Positions 48,681-60,597 of a stretch of 64,000 nucleotides of DNA are shown piece by piece. Every line of letters starts with the position of its first letter. Positions within the stretch are counted from its first letter, which is position 1. The notes under the pieces were generated by a model. It did not search any database. It had not been told where the DNA came from and worked only from the letters and a program-made list of their open reading frames with translations. The position numbers and the translations under genes were made by a program. The stretch comes from Chlamydomonas reinhardtii. Taxonomy: Eukaryota > Chlorophyta > Chlorophyceae > Chlamydomonadales > Chlamydomonadaceae. The stretch covers positions 2,709,332 through 2,773,331 of the forward strand of contig NC_057012.1 in NCBI RefSeq assembly GCF_000002595.2, in the 5' to 3' direction.

Positions 48681-51166
48681 CTACGACGCATACGCCACCG
48701 CCCACAGCACATGAACGGTGGTCCGCACCGCGCCACTGCGCAATCGCTTCTTAGCACTCCGCTCAGCAGCCGTCAAGAACTCGTCTCTCAGCCGCTGCAC
48801 CGCCGCGGGGTCTATCGCGGCTGGTGCCGACGCCGGCACAGATGCCGCTGGTGCTGCTGCCACACGCGCCGCTGACTCAGCGGCTTGTTGTGTGCCCTGT
48901 CTCCCCCCTGGTTGCAGCTTGGGCCCTAAGGCTGGTCCACTGCCGCCCAGCGGCTTGGGCTGACTGCGGCTGCCGCCTGCTGCCTTGCCCGCTCTCAAGC
49001 CGCCGACGCCAACAGACGCCGGTGCCTTCGCGCTGGCTGCTGCAGCCGCTGCCATAGCTGCGGCAGACACCCCTGGTGCCCCAGCGCCCCGACCGCTGCC
49101 CATCGCGGCGCCTCTGTCCCGAGGCCCCGCCGCAGCTGGCCCCGTGCCTTGCCCTGCGGCCCCTGCGCTGGACGCCGATGCCGCCAAGGTGGATGTAGCT
49201 GCCGAGTTGGTGGCTGGACTGCCTGTCGAGCTGTCATCGGGCTGCTGTTGCTGCTGCACCAGGAGCTGCTCCAGGCAGTGGTGTGGCGAGGACACGGACG
49301 AGGCCCACATCGCCTCCGCATACTCCCGAGCGCTGGCCGCCGGCGCCAGCACCTCCATACTCTCCTCCGTCACCTGCACCAGTGCAAGCGGCAGTGACAG
49401 TGGCAGCGGCGGTGGCAGCGTCAGTGGCAGTGGCCGTGTAGGTGGCGCAAATGCGCGATCCACAAGCAGCATGGGCAGCCGGAATTCACGCGCAGCTACA
49501 GCCGCTAAGATGTCCGCACCCTTAACACCTGGTATGTTACGCACTGCTCCCACCCACCTGCACACGCTTGTACCCCGCCGCCTCCAGCAGCCTCCGCACT
49601 CCCTCTGCGTCGCCGCCAGCCGCCGCCAGAGGGTCAACCAGCACGGCTCCCAGCCCGTGCGCCGCCGCCAGTTCGTACAGCAGACCGCATTCGGGATCGT
49701 ACGGGCTCTGTGCGAATGTTGAGATTAAGGATCAGGGCTACAGAGGGTTTTCAACTTTTCATGTAAGCAGACTTATCCTGGAACGACAGCGAGCCACCGT
49801 TGCCCGCAAGGGACAGCCCAGCTGAGGGCGCACGCGACCGGGCCCATTCAGCAACTCAAGAGACGACCTAACTCGAACATCGCACCTTGAAGGTGTTCAT
49901 GACCAGGCGGCCGTTGGGGCGCAGCCAGCGCCGCCACCGCGCCAGTGCCGCGCCCGGGCAGTACATGTACGGCAGTGCGGCGGAGGCGGTGATGAGGTCG
50001 TACGCGGCGGGCGGCAGGTCCGTGGATTCCACGTCGGCCTGGCGGACCTGCCGGAGCGACCACATGCATGTAGCCGACTGAAGCTTGTGTCCCCACGACT
50101 CACAACAACTCGGGTGCCTATTTCTCAGCCCACTACGTTAGCGCTTCCAAATCCGGCCTCAGCACGACAAGCAGACAGCATCAGCCGCACGCCAGGCGCG
50201 CACCCACGCATGAGGTACCGCCGACGCAGCCATGCACCGCTACCGCCGCTGGGGTGGTGCCCACCTCAATGTTGCGCAGCCCGGATGTCTTGACGTTGCG
50301 CCTTGCCTGGGAGCAGCGCGACAGCCACAGGGGGAACAGTGACACGTGGTCGTATCAGCAACCCCCCCCCCCTCACACACACACACTGTAATGTACGCAG
50401 TCCAAGCCACCTGCCGCACACCATTCAGCACGAGCGCTTTGAAATGCATTAAGTAACCAATCTCACCAGGTCGACCATGCCTGGCGAAATGTCCAGGGAA
50501 AGGACGCTGCCTGGCGCCGAGCCTACCACGCGGCCCGCCGCTACAGCAAACAGGCCTGTGCCTGTACGCCGGAGCAGCACCGCAATTGGAGCTTATCAAT
50601 CACACCAAGTTCCTTGATCCTGTCACGCTCCCCCTGTCAGCTGAAGTTATTGTCGCCGTGGACTCCTTACCCGTTCCGAGCGCGCCGTGCTCACCTGTGG
50701 CGAGGTCCAGCACACGCTGGCCACGCCGGAGCTGCGCGTGTGAAAGCATGCGGCGCGCCAGAGTATCCGCTATTGGATCCGCGTTCGCATCTGGAGTAGC
50801 TGTTAACGCGTCAAACGAGCTGACCACAAGGCGTTGGTAGGTCGCAGCATCCGTATGCGGTGCGGTGCATCGCGCTAAGACGTCAGCGGCCTCGGCATTA
50901 CTGGCTCCAGGCCTGGTGCTAGTGTCGCCGCCAGGTGTGTGGGAGCTGCTGCTGGCGCTACTGCTTGCCGTGCTCATGGAGCATAAGCTATGGAGGGAGT
51001 GGCGTGGCCCGGCCCTCCCAGCGCCTCTGTCCGTCCCATGGGTGCGTGGAAGGTGGGGTTCGCCGCGTGCGTAGCCGCAAGGCGCGCAGAGAGCGTGTAG
51101 GAGGCCAAGCGGCCCGCGCCCGCCACCGGCAAGCGCCCATGGTAGCAATCTAAATACTCTTGCCAT
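48681..51166 (-). CDS. Class I SAM-dependent methyltransferase with Ala-rich C-terminal extension
   Basis: Six exons on the minus strand: 51166-50695, 50561-50467, 50306-50265, 50047-49886, 49707-49558 and 49373-48681, phases consistent. Motif I reads RVLDLATGTGLFAVAAGRVV, the post-I acidic residue sits in VLSLDISPGMVDLARRN, and later motifs include DVESTDLPPAAYDLITASAA and RRWLRPNGRLVMNTF. This is the UbiE/COQ5-like class I methyltransferase fold, and the substrate cannot be told. Two starts are possible: ATG 51166 adds about 63 Arg/Gly-rich residues that could be an organelle transit peptide (537 residues in all), while ATG 50977 (MSTASSS) gives 474. The last 200 residues are Ala/Gly-rich with a QQQQQ run and a helical end (AAVQRLRDEFLTAAERSAKK), unlike typical family members of 250-300 residues. 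Confidence 0.82.
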
Positions 51167-51761
51167 GGAAACCAGCTCTCAAATGGGAAGGTTGGTCGAG
51201 GCGATGTTCAGGCCCAGTGCACCGCAAATCGAAACCCGACCGTGGCCCATTTGTTGTTCTCCACCATCAGAAGTTATGGTATGCAGTTGACTTTCTTGAT
51301 AACCATGCACGGTGCAACCGCTGGCATCAGGCCCATGCGAGTCCGGTCGGACTCGCATGCGATGATGGGCGACGAGCGCGAGAATTCCTCCTTGCCACGC
51401 TTCGTGCACCAGCACCTTGACATAGCTTAGCCATAGAAAATAGGCATTCACAAGGGTTGCCCATCCACAGCCCGAGCACTGCTAGCCTTCTCTAAGTCGT
51501 CACTCGAACCCGCGCCGGCCACCGAAGGCGCTTACCGGGCTTTCAGTGGCTATACACAAGCACTCGTTCACTACTGCGCCTCTTAGGCATTGTGTCCAGC
51601 GTAGGCGAGCCCCATCAGGCGAGCGCAGGCTGAAGCGCAGAGGGGCCGTGCGCCACCATACTGCGGTGCAAATAGTATCACAGCTGCAGACAGCCCAGCA
51701 ACTTGAGGCGTGAAGACTAGCGGGGGGGCCCTTCGGGCACTCTCCCACTTTCTAAGCGAAT
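51167..51761. promoter_or_regulatory. Divergent spacer, methyltransferase and acidic-repeat protein
   Basis: A 595-bp head-to-head spacer that would hold both promoters. No gene or clear element was identified. Confidence 0.4.
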
Positions 51762-54700
51762 ATGGCCGACTACGCGGAGGATGGCCGTCAAGTACGTGCA
51801 TTCTTCGCATTGACGTATTCTTTGGAGCACTGCGGGGACCAACGTCAGGGGACGCGTGCTGCGAGTTCATGTAATGTTTTCCATCCATGAACGGGGGGAA
51901 ACTCTGTTCCTCACACTGGAATCAACCAGCCCGGGCCGCTTAACCATGCATTGTGCTGTAATGGTGCTTGCAGGAATACATTCCTGCCGGTCGACTAGGC
52001 AAGCAGCCCTTGCAGCGGCCGCTCTCGGCCCACCACTCGCATATCCGGAATCCGGCACCTGCAGGGAAACAACCCGCCTTTGGCGCCAGCGCCCCGCACA
52101 AGTAAGCCTTGCGAACAGACGCAGTGCAAGACGATTAGATCCGCTGAGCCTGAGATTTGGGGGTGTTGCGTTTAGTCCTTTACCTTCTACAACACTGCCG
52201 GGGTCAACTGGGGACGGTTGACGGAGGACTTCACAGGAACGTGCGTGCATGGTTCGTTGAGTCGCGGACATACTCTCAAGTCTCGACGCCCTCACACCTT
52301 ACCCCACCACAGCAATGGTCGACGCATTCAATCGGCGCTGCCCTACCGCAACCGGCCTGGCACCGCCGGCGCCGTGCCACACGCTGCCCTCAACGCCTGG
52401 GGGGAGCCCTCGGCGCCAGCTGCCGTGGGATCGCCACGTGCCTACGGCGGCGGTGGTGGTGGTCTAAACCTCTTTGCCGGCATGGAGCCGCCGGCGTATC
52501 CTCAGCGCAGCGAGAACACGCGGCCCATTGCGAGCCGGGAGCGCGAGGCTCTGGATGAGGAGCTGCGGCGGCTGCGGGTGACGCTGGCGGGGTACAAGGA
52601 CCAGCACGTGAGAGCAGGCCATGGAACCGGGGTGGGGGCAGCGGGGGTTGGGTAGGTAGTTCGGTACGTACCCGAGCCAACAATATGGGATGATGGTTAG
52701 AGAGGTACGGGTAGAGGTGACGCCGGGGTGAAGGGCATGGCCGGAGCATGCCAGAGGGTTTTTAGCAGGCTGGTAATCCCGCATTCATGCAGACGAAGTG
52801 GGAGAGCGCTCGCCAGCAAACCTGCCCTGCGCCTTATGAAGCTGATTGCGCACCTCTGACACGGTCGGCGTATCCCCGACGTGTCCTGTTTGTCGCAGCG
52901 CCTCCTGCGCACGGACCGCCAGCGGCTGGAGGAGGAGCTGGGCCGGGCCCGCACCAACCTGGTCAAGGCCGAGGAACTGCTCAACGCGCGCGAGAAGGCG
53001 CTCAGCCCAACCATGTGAGCGCGGCAGCAGCCCCGCGAGCCGGTGCAGGGCGGGGTGGTGGCAATACGGCGGGGCCGCCGTAAGCCGGCGGGATGGGTGG
53101 CGACGCCACGCGAGGGCGGCAGGGACCTTTCCGGGCAATCCACGCAGCAGCGACGGGGACCAGTCCACGCTGGCTAGCAGTGCGGTGCCTTTCCGGCGCC
53201 GCTCGTTCGCTGATTGCCCCCTCCCCTTCGGCGTTCTGGCCCGCCCTCCTCTGCTCCCCGCAGCGGCCTGAGCCAGATGTATCGCACGCCCGAAACCACC
53301 GCGCTGGTGACCAAGCTGAAGGAGCAGGTGCGGGTTCTGCGCGCCGAGAAGGAGCGCTTCAAGGGCGACCTGGAGGAGCTGCTGCGGAGCACCAAGTGAG
53401 TGCGCGGCCGGCGAAGATGGGGGGGTTCAGAGCACGTGGACGGCACGCGTGGCGTGAGGGCGTGCATGGTGCATCAGCGTGGGCTTTTGTGTGAGAAAGT
53501 GTACGCGAGCCGCACAGGCGTGCAGTCGCAGAGCGCGAATCTATTGACCGCTAACGCCGTAGCACTTCCGACGCACAGGGCCACGCGCGTTGCGGAGCTG
53601 CAGTCGGAGGCGCACGCGCTGTCTCAGGAGCTGGCACGGCAGATGGAAATGACAGCCATCATGCGCAACCGCATGGAGGACGCGGAGGCCATGGCCGCCG
53701 CCGCGCAGCGCAAGGCCGAGGCCGCGGAGGCGCTGGCGCGCGAGTACACCGACGCAGGCAGCGCCATGCCGCCGCCGCCCGCGCGCCTGGCGCCCGGCAA
53801 CACGCTCTCCAGCGGCCGCGTGCGTAAGACCATGGGCGCGCTGCAGCAAGCGCACCGCGCGCTGAGCAGCCAGGCGACGCTGCTGCGGGCCATGTTCCCG
53901 CCGGGTCTGTCCATGGAGCAGCTGGCCGCCAAGGCCTCGCTCAAGGCGCCCACCGCCGGCGCCACCGAGGTGCTGCGCTTCCTGCGCCACCACGTCAGCA
54001 AGTGAGTGGGCAAGAAGTGCGGGGCGGGGTTCAAGGGAGAAGCACCCTGGGCCGGGGTTAGGTTGTGGTCATGGCACCAGGGCATTCTGCTCTGGCCTGG
54101 TATGCTTCACGCGCAGCGCGGCTCTGCGCTCAAACTATACCTGAATACACGGATAGCACAGAAGGGAGCACGCACCAACCGGTTCTGGCTCCTGCTGCCT
54201 CGGCGCAGGCTAAACACGGAGCTGAACGGCCTGCCGGGCGGCCGCATGGACCCCGAGGACGGCGGCGAGGCGCAGCCCACCGCGCAGCACAGCACCGCCT
54301 CGCCGCCCACAGTGCCGCGCCCGCCGCGCGGCCGCCCCATGCGCCCCATGTCGGCCGGCCCCACTGGCGCCGCCAAGGCGGCCGCGGCCGCCGCCGCCGG
54401 CCCTGCTGAGCCCAGCAGCGACCCGCGTGTGCTGCTGCAGGGCACTGCGGACCTGGTGCGCCAGCTTCGGGCCATGGACATGGACAGGTGAGGAGGCGGC
54501 CGGGGAGGGGGCATGGGGTAGTGCCATGGGCGGCACTGCGCGGTGGGATGGAGGGCATGGGGTGGGACATGCAAGCGCGCGTGCGCCTGACGTAGGAATG
54601 CCTAGAAGCAGCGTGCCGGCCCTCGCCTCTCTTCCCACGGCCGCTCGGCACTCTCCTAGCACCCGGCCCCCCAAATTCATGCCTGTTGTCGCTCTGTCAA

Positions 54701-57342
54701 TGTGCCGCTACCTGCAGCTTCATGGGCCAGCCCGACCTGGAGGCGGACGTGGAGCAGCTGGCGGACGTGAGCGCGCTGCTCATCGCCGAGCACAAGCGCC
54801 TCACCGGTGCCGTGGGCTCGCACGTGTTCGCGGACGGCGAGGACGGCGAGGAGCAGGACGTGAGCTCGCGCGAGAACCCGCTGTACCAGCCCGTGCCCAA
54901 GGCCGACCCCGACCTGGTGCCAGACGAGGAGGAGGAGGGCGAGGGCGGCAAGAAGAAAGCGCTGGCGGAGGAGGAGACCTACGAGGACGACTTCGCAGCG
55001 GACGGGTGAGGCGGGGTGTCGTATGGGAGGAGGACGACTGGTGTGTTGTGATGGTACGCGCAGGCGCGTGGGGCGTGTGTCGGGGCACGTGCCCGCGAGT
55101 GGTTTTCGCGGCGAAGGGTTTGTTTTGTTGATTTTTGCCTAATTTGTTGCACTGCTACTGTTGCGGCAGGTACGAGGAGGTGGGTGAGCTTGACTCGCCC
55201 ACGCCGGCGGCCAAGAAGGCCAGCGACAGCGGCGCCCGCGCCAAGACGCCTGAGCGCGCCGAGGAGGAGGAGGACGAGGAGGAGGCGGAGGAGGAGGATG
55301 CCTACGAGGACGACAAGTACGAGGAGGAGGAGGCGGAGCCCGAGCCCGAGGAGGAGGTGGAGGACGAGGATCCGGTGCCCGCCAAGCCCAGCCTGCTGCG
55401 TGAGCCCAGCTCGCAGCGCAGCAACCGCAGCGTGCAGAGCAACCGCAGCGCGCCCGACACGCCGCAGAAGAAGGTGGAGGCGCCCGCCAGCAGCGTGGGT
55501 GACCCCGCGGAGTACGGCACCGGCGTGCGCACCTCGGCGGCCGGCAGCGCCTACGGCGGCAGCACGCGCGGCTGGCAGCCGGAGGAGGAGCCGGTGAAGG
55601 AGCACCACAGCGAGGCTGGCTCGGACGAGGACGGCGATAACACGGTGGCTTCCAAGGGCGCCAAGAGCGACAAGAGCGGCAAGCGCAGCACGCAGCACAG
55701 CGGCGTGGGCGAGGAGGACGACGAGGATCTAGGCGAGATTGCGGCGGCGGCGGGCGTGGCGGCGGCGGCGGACGACGAGCCGGAGGCTGATGAGTACGAC
55801 TTCGGCAATGTGGGCGCCTTGGATGATGACAACCCCACCTACGACATGTCGTTTAAGAAAAAGCGGGAGCCGACGGCCGAGGAGAAGGATGAGGAGAAGG
55901 AGGAGGAGAAGGAGGAGGAGAAGGAGGAGGCGCCCAAGGAGGAGGAGGAGGAGGAGGCCGTGCCTGAGCCGGCGCCGGTCCTGGCGGACGTGAGCCAGTT
56001 CGAGCCCACGGAAGAGGAGGTGGCGTCACCCAGCGGCCATCGCGGCGAGGAGGACGCGGCTGCGGAGGCGGCTGCGGAGGCGGCGGAGGTCACGGTGGAT
56101 GCGGATGATGACGACTTCGGCGACTTTGGTAAAGACCTGGGTCTGGGCGCCGCTGATGATGATGAGGAGCCGGTGGCAGCGGTCGACCCCGAGCCCGAGC
56201 CGGAGGAGAAGGATAAGCCCTGGTGGGAGCAGCCTGACCCTGAGCCGGCGCCAGCTGATGAGGAGCCGGCGGCCGCGGATGAGCCGGAGGCAGAGCCGGG
56301 GCCGGCTCCGCAGGAGGAGGGGGAGGAGGAGCCGGCAGCAAAGGAGAAGCCTTGGTGGGAGCAGCCTGACCCTGAGCTGGCGGCGGCTGAGGATGAGCCG
56401 GCGGCCGCGGCTGAGCCGGAGGCAGAGCCGGAGCCGGCGCATAAGGAGGAGGAGGAGGAGGAGGAGGAGCCGAAGGAGAAGCCTTGGTGGGAGCAGCCTG
56501 ACCCTGAGCCGGCGGCGGCTGAGGATGAGCCGGAGCCTGCGGCTGAGCCGGAGGCAGAGCCGGAGCCGGCGGCAAAAGAGAAGCCCTGGTGGGAGCAGCC
56601 TGACCCTGAGAAGGCAGCAGCTGATGAGGAGCCGGCGGCCGCGGCTGAGCCGGAGGCAGAGCCGGAGCCGGCGCCCAAGGAGGAGGACGAGCCGGCGGCA
56701 AAGGAGAAGCCTTGGTGGGAGCAGCCTGACCCTGAGCCGGCGGCGGCTGATGAGGAGCCGGCGGCCGCGGATGAGCCGGAGGCAGAGCCGGGGCCGGCTC
56801 CGCAGGAGGAGGGGGAGGAGGAGCCGGCAGCAAAGGAGAAGCCTTGGTGGGAGCAGCCTGACCCTGAGCTGGCGGCGGCTGAGGATGAGCCGGCGGCCGC
56901 GGCTGAGCCGGAGGCAGAGCCGGAGCCGGCGCATAAGGAGGAGGAGGAGGAGGAGGAGGAGCCGAAGGAGAAGCCCTGGTGGGAGCAGCCTTATCCCGAG
57001 CCGGTTGCGGCTGAGGAGGAGCCGGCGGCCGCGGCTGCGGCTGATGACGCTTTGGACGGCGAGGTGGATTACGGGGCTGCTGATGAGCCCGAGCGGGAGC
57101 CGGAGGCGCAGCCTGCGTCCAAGCCCGCCGACGACGAGTTTGAGGTGGACGGCGGCATGGACGGGCTAGAAGGTGACATTGACATGGAGGCGGAGGCGGC
57201 GCCCGCTGTAGCTGAGCAGGCAGAAGACAAGCCCGCAGCCGAGGAGGAGCCGGCGCCGCCGCCGGCCTGGAACCGGCCACAGGCACTGCCGCCGCTTGGT
57301 GGGCGCTTCGGCAGCTCCGCCCCGGCAGACGATGGATTTTAA
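51762..57342 (+). CDS. Coiled-coil protein with acidic WWEQP tandem repeats, function unknown
   Basis: Nine exons: 51762-51791, 51974-52101, 52313-52607, 52899-53014, 53264-53395, 53579-54001, 54209-54487, 54718-55005 and 55170-57342. All phases agree, giving about 1,287 residues. The first exon is tiny (MADYAEDGRQ) and exon 2 begins EYIPAGRLGK. Residues 130-330 are coiled coil (LDEELRRLRVTLAGYKDQH, RQRLEEELGRARTNLVKAEE, LKEQVRVLRAEKERFKGDLE, LQSEAHALSQELARQMEMTA). A helical linker follows, then a strongly acidic C-terminal half with YEDDF and YEDDKY motifs and seven copies of an EKPWWEQPDPE unit. YEDDF-type acidic tails are seen in some ciliary proteins, but that is only a hint. I do not recognise a family. 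The terminus is FGSSAPADDGF. Confidence 0.82.
56206..57010 (+). repeat. In-frame tandem repeat array encoding acidic WWEQP units
   Basis: Seven units, with the Trp-Trp codons at 56221, 56353, 56485, 56587, 56713, 56845 and 56977. Spacings are 132, 132, 102, 126, 132 and 132 bp. About 270 bp from 56221 recurs almost unchanged at 56713 (offset 492 bp), so part of the array duplicated recently as a block. Confidence 0.9.
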
Positions 57343-59064
57343 GTGGCTTGAGTGCCCGTGTGACAGCTGGTACATGCGTGAGGTTCGCGGGCCTGTACTG
57401 CATAGCGGGGTGAAGCCGTGCGGCAACGAGTCGGATGGGTTACTTGCCGGGAGAACGTACTGGTAGTGCTGGTAGTGCAATGCGAACAAGTGCAATGCGC
57501 ACGCCGACAAGTCAACAACTTAGTTTAGCTCTTCAACAATGTCTGGCACGTCTGGTTGGCTGCAGTACAGGATTAAGGTAGTTGGACAGAGCTCTATCTG
57601 TCATAGATTGTTGGCTAGGCTATTGTCCTTGCAAGTCGTGTTAGCCATATGGCTGGGGCGGCGGCGCCCCCAGGGCAGTGTTGGAAGTTTGCGCATCCGT
57701 GGCGCCCTAACCTGCGATTCCCTAGATTTGAAGTCTGTTTCGCGAGTCTGCCTGGATTGAGACCTTCGGGGTGGGCCGCGTACCTCGAATGGCATGAACT
57801 TATTGGCGGCGGCGACGCTCAGGACTGACATTCATCACGGAAGCTGAGTGTGATCTCGACTCGAGAGCGGTGGTGCAGGCGATGCTTTAGGTGCTGGAGC
57901 GCAGGGTTGCCCCATGTGCGTCGCGTTAAGTGTGCGGGTAGCGAGGCCAAGCTCTTGTATGGTGCTGCTGTGGGCTTTCTGTGTGCAGGTTTGCTGGTCA
58001 ATGTTGTCGTGCATGCGGGCTGGAAAGAATGATATGCAGGGTAATGCAGGCACAGCTTGGTGAAGTCGGACGCTTGGCGGACTGGCGGTGTAGTCGTGCC
58101 GTAGCGTGCCTTTCCTGTGCCTCAGGGCATCGGCGGGGCGATGGCCTGGTGGTTTTATGCACTTGTATAGTACAAAGTGCTGCTGTGTACGTGAACCTTT
58201 TTAATACATAGAACCCACTACTGAAGTTTAATATGTGATTCGCCATGGGAAGTCGTGATCACGCGACGGGTATTTAGCCCAGCCACTACAAGCCCACAAC
58301 CCGCTGAAGCTTCCATACACGACGATCACCTCTTGTTGTGTTGCCAATGCTGCCTAGTGCGTACTGACTTGGGATGGATGCAATCGTGTACCGTACACAA
58401 CAGCTTCGGCGCAGCGGCGGTCCAGCCCTGTTACAGCCTTCCGTGATACGGTACGGTAACCTCCCTCCTACACTTGCAGCCATCCGGCTTATCCGGGACG
58501 CTCCCTCCGCCTCACTTGCTTCACCATCTACAGGCCCCGCATAACAAACAAAAAGTGCCCACACCTGCATGCGGTGTAGGGAAAAGCCGGGCCTCTGCTG
58601 CAAGCCAAACAACACAAACCTCCTGGTCCCCATGTATGCGCCCCAAATGCCCAGCGGCGACCCAGTCTGTGGGCCTCACAGGGGCATGTTGCGCCCGTTG
58701 CTAGTCAGGCGTATGGCCCGAAGTCAAATGCACCCAGCTGCATGTGATGCGCTGCTGTAGGTGCTCTCATTGCTGCCAACAAGGGCCCAACGCGCTCCCA
58801 CCCATCAGTATTCATTAGTTCCACATGCCCACTAGTTCTGTGACACAACACAGCGCTCTCTGCCCCTCAAGCACTCCCGAGCAGGCTCCAGAGCCTCCAA
58901 GCACGGCGTGCAACCTCCCAACATCGCACCGCGCGCCACTCTAAAATCGCTCTGCCGCTGCTGCAGTGGTCCGGCAGTTGCCTGACAAGCGCTACCGCTT
59001 GTACGGTGTTGCCGCTCCAGCTTGGTATTGCGTTTGCGGCAGCCCCCCGAGCTGCTGTATCCGG
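57343..59064. other. Convergent spacer between acidic-repeat and GOT1 genes
   Basis: No gene was recognised in these 1.7 kb. Open frames are short and lack codon bias. TTACA at 58431-58435 is a minus-strand TGTAA that could end the GOT1 transcript. Near 57640-57800 is GC-richer DNA without clear structure. Confidence 0.45.
58431..58435 (-). promoter_or_regulatory. TGTAA polyadenylation signal, minus strand
   Basis: A candidate transcript end for the GOT1-family gene, about 630 bp past its tentative stop. Confidence 0.35.
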
Positions 59065-60303
59065 TTAAAGAACTGCGCAACAATGGTAATATGGGATTGT
59101 GTCAAGCAAGGCAACTAAAAAGGGCCCAGTCTTTGGCCTCAGGCCTGGTCCACGAGCTGCCGGCCGTGGTGTAGGCATCACGTCCAGAACACATGAGTTC
59201 CCCTCTGCATGCCATCTTGACCCCTCGAATACATCCATTGCAGCCCCGTATGCCTGCATCTACCGTATGTTCGGATGCCTGCCCCCGGGCGCCGCTCGCC
59301 CTGCTACTCCACGACGCCTCGGCCCCCATCCCATAAGTATTATCACTTGCAACTAACGCCTCTACCTGTGCTCCGCTCCTTTTACCTTGGATTGAATTAG
59401 TTTGAGCTGGTACTTACCACCCCCCTCCGCCTACCCAACGCCCACCCGCCCGCCCGCCTGCCCACCCACGCACCCGCCCACCCTGCCACCCCGCATGAGG
59501 TTCACCCGAGCTGCTAGCTCCCTCCAGGCCCCCCCACCCCACCAGCTCCCCAGGGCGCTGCTCACCAGCTTAAGCAGCGGCAGGTCGAGGATTTTGCTAA
59601 GCACCGGCACCTTCCGCAGGAACTGCAGCACCGTTGGGAAAAACTCGCAGAACAGCAACCAGAAGCCGTATGCTTCGAGGATCAGCCCTATGACGGTCCA
59701 GCCGTACACTACTACTGCGCAGCCGCCCAGGTAGAACGCCGAGCCCTGTAACGTGCAAGAAAGGGCGGCTGTTCTCAATGACTGGGGCGTGCTGACCAAA
59801 GATGCCATATACTGCAGCGGCTTTCGAGCCCCATATCCGAGTGTGGCAGTGGCGTGTGACCCCCCTGCTGTCGCCGTGTCGCCCGGCAGCTCCCGCTACC
59901 TTCCGCTGCGCCCCCACGCACCTTGCGGTTTTTCTTTTTCATAAAGAAGCTAACGGTGGAGTGGAAGCCAATGGTCGTCGTCAACCCGGCGAGGAACAAC
60001 AGCTGCGGGCAGGTCGGCCCACAGGTAGCGTTTAGTGAGCTGCCTACTGCCAAGACCACGCATACTGTACAGTATAGCACACGATATGCACTTACGTTGC
60101 CCATGGCGATAAGCCCGCGGTCGAAGAGCAGAATCATGCCGAGTATGGTGAACAGGATGCCAAACGCCGTCAGGCCCAGCCCGATCTCTGCAAGTGGATG
60201 CGACCATTGATCAAACAAGGGAGAAGAAGCGGCAGGAGCACTCCTCGTCAAATTCAAGCGACTCACTGCGCTGGTCGTTCAGCCATCCTGAAGAGCCTAT
60301 CAT
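59065..60303 (-). CDS. GOT1: GOT1/GOLT1-family Golgi membrane protein (vesicle transport)
   Basis: Exons on the minus strand: 60303-60267, 60187-60096, 60002-59922 and 59745-59566 are well supported (130 codons, phases consistent). The start MIGSSGWLNDQRKIGLGLTA fits the family, whose members begin with a short cytosolic stretch ending near KIGLGLTGFG. Four hydrophobic segments follow: FGILFTILGMILLF, LFLAGLTTTIGF, YLGGCAVVVYGWTVIGLILE and YGFWLLFCEFFPTVLQFL, then RKVPVLSKILDLPLLKL. GOT1 proteins are about 138-140 residue four-helix membrane proteins acting in ER-Golgi traffic. The last exon is doubtful. I tentatively use 59253-59065 (AYGAAMDVFEGSRW...), which would make the protein about 192 residues, longer than the family; a shorter unseen final exon is equally possible. 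Confidence 0.85.
59397..59427 (+). repeat. Intronic dispersed motif, copy 3
   Basis: TTAGTTTGAGCTGGTACTTA followed by CCACCCCCCTCC lies in the last GOT1 intron. It matches copies at 4721, 33682 and 63236. Confidence 0.55.
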
Positions 60304-60597
60304 TTTGATGCGTCTGCAATTGTGCTTCTAAACGACTTGGGGCCCCAGAGGGACAGCTACTTCATTTTAAGAATACGCTTTCTGCAGAATGCGATTGTGA
60401 TTTTAACAAATATAGCTCGCAAGATATAAATGCAATGCGATGCGGCTCAACGTGCAAGTCAGGTCGTGGCGACGACTGTTGCATGAGGCGCGGGCTCACT
60501 ATCCCGCCCTCTAATCCTGGGTACACAAACACTTGCTGCGCGATTACACCATATCTGGTACAGCCTAGCCCGCCAGAACTAGCTGAAAGCTACCAAC
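60304..60597. promoter_or_regulatory. Short bidirectional promoter region, GOT1 and ARC
   Basis: Only 294 bp separate the two start codons on opposite strands. The stretch is AT-richer than the window average around 60360-60440. No defined element could be assigned. Confidence 0.5.

Noticed and set aside
56206-57010. A CRISPR-like array
   Set aside because: Repeats are in frame, coding and nearly contiguous, with no unique spacers, in a eukaryotic gene.
56090-57403. A 437-codon minus-strand open frame, Pro/Ala-rich
   Set aside because: It is the antisense shadow of the repetitive acidic array; the periodicity comes from the plus-strand repeats.
59065-59253. A confident final exon for GOT1
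   Set aside because: The acceptor and phase fit, but the encoded tail makes the protein about 50 residues longer than the family and does not resemble known GOT1 termini. It is retained only as tentative.
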